Part shown: one piece after another, positions 60,983 through 64,000 of the stretch | How positions within the stretch are numbered: position 1 is the stretch's first letter | How the letters are laid out: each line of letters opens with the position of its first letter | DNA from: Paramarasmius palmivorus | Lineage: Eukaryota; Basidiomycota; Agaricomycetes; Agaricales; Marasmiaceae | Direction: 5' to 3' | Assembly: GCA_037176845.1 (NCBI GenBank) | Contig: JAYKXP010000110.1 | Coordinates: 99,302 to 163,301, forward strand | Length of the DNA stretch: 64,000 nucleotides | Made by a program: the position numbers and the translations under genes | Notes under the pieces: model-generated | Databases searched by the model: none | What the model was told of the DNA's origin: nothing | The model's input: only the letters and a program-made list of their open reading frames with translations

Positions 60983-61179
60983 GAATGAAGGACGTCAGGA
61001 GTGAGCTTTCCAATTTTCTGCAATTTTCGAGGCTTGGCTCTGATTACTGTTGGAGCAGCTCCTTCGCCCGCCGCGTCGGTGTCGCGACGTTGGCTCCGAC
61101 AAGCTCCACATTTTTCTCAGCATCGCAACCGAGTGGAAACTGGAAAATTTTCAGTGGAACTGCCCCTTTGTCTACCACC
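60983..61179. promoter_or_regulatory. Divergent promoter between transposase and DUF6532-like gene
   Basis: A 197-bp spacer separates two head-to-head start codons (60982 minus, 61180 plus), so it must serve both genes. No specific box is identified. Confidence 0.4.
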
Positions 61180-63381
61180 ATGACTGGACCTCCCAAGTTC
61201 GTAAAACCACCTTCGAGTCGGCAGCGTTCTACCACTGCTAAGAAGCAAGCTGCAGGTACCGACACACTTTCTATCCATTGCTATATGCTGATATACCATA
61301 GATGATGCTACGAGGGTAAAAGAACAGCAGAAGCGAATCAGAGAATTGGAAAAAAGGCTTGATGACTCAGAAAAGACAAAGGATGCGCAAGACAAGATTA
61401 TACGCAGCAAAAATAGCAAGTAATATCGGCTTTCTTCTTTGCACTTAACTCACTATTGTCACCTTCAGAGAAGCATGACCGATTTGTTCAGGATTACTAT
61501 GAGGAGCATGGTAAAGAGCCGCCTGAGAGCGAAGATGACGATTTCTCCGAAGACAACCAGAAGGAAAGAGGGGGGTACACAAGTGATCCTGAGGAACGGA
61601 TCTTTCCAAGCTCAGTGTGTATATCATATCTTTTTGTTTCGGCACTTACTGACGAAAATGCACCAGTTGCGTGCACTCAATACTATTACAAATTCTCCCA
61701 CCCGCAAGACAATCCGAAAGACCTCACACAACCAACGTACATCACCGATCCCCTCTCGACTACAACTCCAAACCCCGTCATCGACACCGATGCAGTCTGC
61801 ACCAGCACCACAATGGTCATCTCAGCAATGCTCGTCGCAAAGTCAAGCCACTACTATGCCTCCTGCTGACAACCCTTCGTCCTCAACTGCGCCACCCACA
61901 GACAATCCTTCACCCTTGACTGCAGCTCCAACAGACAAGACCGACAACGAACCAAACACCCAGCCCCTGAAGTTCAGTGCGGGGACTAGTGGGCAAAAAC
62001 TCCACGATTATGAAGGTATAAGCAAGATCTTGGTTCGCCGAGCGCTCTTTGACTACGAGGCACACATTCTTGGTGTCGAAATGTTTCCAAATCCTGATGA
62101 TCAGTCTAGATCCATTCACAAGATATGGAGCTGTCGTTGTGCCGCTACAATCAGCGCTGAAGATCCCCCATTCAAGTTAACCAGCGAAATCTTCAAATTG
62201 GTTTGCCTTCCATTAGATTGCTGTCATTTCAGAGGACTTATGATCCCTCAGATGTCACGACGGGCTACTCGTGTACGCAGTGCTGCTAGAACTCGTCTGG
62301 AACCTCTCATTGTCCCCATGTTTGGGTTTGACATTGACGTCACAAGTTCTCAAGTCATAAGCAAGAACATTCAAACATATACCTTACTGACCACAGATTT
62401 TGGGTGGTATTACGAGGTGATATCGTTAGCTTCTTCGCTTCTTCTGAGAAAAGCTTCTTATAAACTTCTCAGGATCCAGCGGGACGTAAAGGGTACCTCC
62501 GACACCCGATTATCCTCAACGCAATCCACCGGGTTCTTTTTTATAACAGTACCACAGCTTATGGTATGCCAGATTACTTGTAATAGTGATCGTGACCTGC
62601 CTGATTGTTGTTTCTAGGCTCACACAACGACTATTTTTGGTTTGATCCCATCTCGCTGGAAGCTTTAGCGTGTATCTTCTCTTTGGTAAGCAATTGCGTA
62701 GTTCATTCTTGCGACGGTCTGAACAAAGACTAGATTGATCACTGTTTGTCTCAATGGTCAACTGGAGCTTACATCCGTACAGACCTCGATGAGCAGCAAA
62801 TGGTATATACTTATGCAAAGCATGTTAACCGTCTCCAGGAGTGGGCAGAACTGGATGATGCAAGAACAACCCGTTTTCGTCGCAAGTTGACCGACCAGGC
62901 AAGGTATACTTGTTTCTGGTCTGCTGTGATCGCAGTTACTGACCTGGTTGATAGATCTCTTGCTGGTGTTTTGACACCACCGCAAGATCTCCATAATGCC
63001 ATGTCTCAGCAAGATCGTGAAGAGGCCTTGCGGGAACTGCAAGATGATGATTCTGATGGCAGTGGTTCCGATTCCGAGCATGAAGACACCAAGAATAACA
63101 AGAAGGGTACCCCCGCGAACGAAGCATGTGAGCCTTCCAATAGCCCCGCAGAGGATACCAGGTCAACGAAAGACGGAACGAGTGACGCGGAGATGTCAGG
63201 GGACGAGTCAGCGAATGAGAGATACGGCGAAGACAAAGATGGGGCTAGGGAGAATGAGGGATATGGTGAAGATGTAGATGGGGGTACCATTGGTTTGGAT
63301 CAACCTACCAGTGTTAAAGCAGGCCAGAAGCGGAAAGGGAATGAAGGCCAGTCGCAGCAGCCTATCAAGAAGCGGAAGTAG
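61180..63381 (+). CDS. DUF6532-like multi-exon protein
   Basis: Approximate exons start at 61180 (MTGPPKFVKPPSSRQR), then 61302-61419 (coiled coil, KEQQKRIRELEKRLDD), an acidic exon around 61470-61610 (YYEEHGKEPPESEDDD), a long Ser/Thr/Pro-rich exon from 61671, and several short exons to 63381. The core reads ALFDYEAHILGVEMFP, RRATRVRSAARTRLEP, then RHPIILNAIHRVLFY, FDPISLEALACIFSL and IDHCLSQWSTGAY, which is the layout of fungal DUF6532 proteins. The acidic C-terminus ends in the basic QPIKKRK, suggesting nuclear location. The exon 2/3 junction has no canonical donor in the right phase, so that join is uncertain or damaged. Function is unknown. Confidence 0.6.
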
Positions 63382-64000
63382 ATTATCAGTATCAATGCTA
63401 TTTGCTTTCTCGTCGATCGAAAGATTTGCAACGCGAGTGAATTACCATGATTCTCTGCCTGATCAACAACCAATAATCTAGTTCTGTATGATATATTGGT
63501 CTCATAGGTCTATATTCAAATCCTGTAGTTGTACAGTAGCCGTATTTAGTGGTATGCTGTTCTAGGTAACACCGTGGGAAGTGTACAGAGCTATACGCTC
63601 GGTACTGAGTAATACATGTAACTACATTCCAACCGACCAAGGTAAATATGTTCTGTGTATAGGGGGGGTTTTAAATTCCTCTACAAAAGCTACATAGGAT
63701 ACATAGGTATATATTTCATGTTCATTTTTTCCTGATGTAAGTACCCGAGACAAAATGTATAATGTAGGGAGAGGTCGCGTTTAGATGGAAGGCGGAATAT
63801 TGGAGAATGTCTTGTCAAGCGATTGTCGCATATTAATAGCGGCTTGCGAGCAACTCGGTTTGCCTAGCGGAGACGCCGTCCTTGAGTCTGAAAAGTACCA
63901 ACCGAAGAGGTTCGATAAAACCGCTCCCGACTCGTCCATACTTAACACTTAACACCAAGTTCGTACATGTTATCAAACCTGATGGCTTACCCGGATAAAA
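63382..64000. other. Right end, nothing recognised
   Basis: AT-richer sequence with no supported frame; may hold the 3' untranslated region of the DUF6532-like gene. Confidence 0.3.

Noticed and set aside
1..64000. CRISPR arrays, rRNA or tRNA genes
   Set aside because: No regularly spaced direct repeats, no rRNA-like stretches, and no convincing cloverleaf with T-loop GTTCRANNC was noticed by eye; a tRNAscan run would be decisive.

Overview
The window reads as nuclear DNA of an agaricomycete (mushroom-forming basidiomycete). Genes are split by many short introns of about 45-60 bp with GT/AG (sometimes GC/AG) ends, a Plavaka-type (CACTA-like) DNA transposase and a DUF6532-like gene are present, and most coding space belongs to one expanded STAND/NACHT NTPase family. 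Genus and species cannot be fixed from the sequence alone. All gene models below were spliced by eye and rest on reading frame, splice signals and comparison between paralogues inside the window.

Layout. 1-1342: 5' part of NACHT gene NLR-1 (minus strand, runs off the left edge). 1.98-2.23 kb: relic of the gene found intact at 5455-7443. 3.04-5.06 kb: three decayed copies of one unit. 5455-7443: uncharacterised two-exon gene. 7432-10277: non-autonomous DNA transposon with very long inverted repeats whose left tip supplies the stop codon of that gene. 10.3-18.2 kb: four intact small BRI3-like membrane-protein genes (B1-B4, all minus) alternating with a decayed repeat called R here. 19.4-40.2 kb: NLR-2, NLR-3 (broken), a BRI3 relic, NLR-4, B5 (broken), NLR-5 and B6; most of 26.0-39.5 kb is a tandem segmental duplication of a [BRI3 + spacer + NACHT gene] unit. 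42.6-57 kb: NLR-6, NLR-7 (broken) and NLR-8 on the minus strand, NLR-6 and NLR-7 being another tandem pair with a period near 5.5 kb. 57.4-63.4 kb: a small two-exon gene, an apparently intact four-exon Plavaka transposase, and a divergent multi-exon DUF6532-like gene.

How the parts fit. The eight NACHT genes share one architecture: a first exon with a short glycine/asparagine motif (GxFNSVGRDQxNIT or GGAHNVVYGxQ type), a NACHT NTPase, a helical C-terminal domain without recognisable WD40, ankyrin or TPR repeats, and a last exon that starts with a conserved helix and then diverges completely. NLR-4, -5, -6 and the broken -7 end in a hydrophobic tail-anchor-like segment, NLR-8 ends in a strongly basic nuclear-localisation-like tail, and NLR-2 and -3 have neither. 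In fungi such STAND proteins are associated with self/non-self recognition and regulated cell death. The five intact BRI3-like proteins carry a proline-rich PPxY N-terminus and one membrane segment followed by a CxxC ribbon. The recurrent BRI3/NACHT adjacency and the interchangeable membrane or nuclear tails are the most novel points; both are hypotheses that need comparative and experimental tests.
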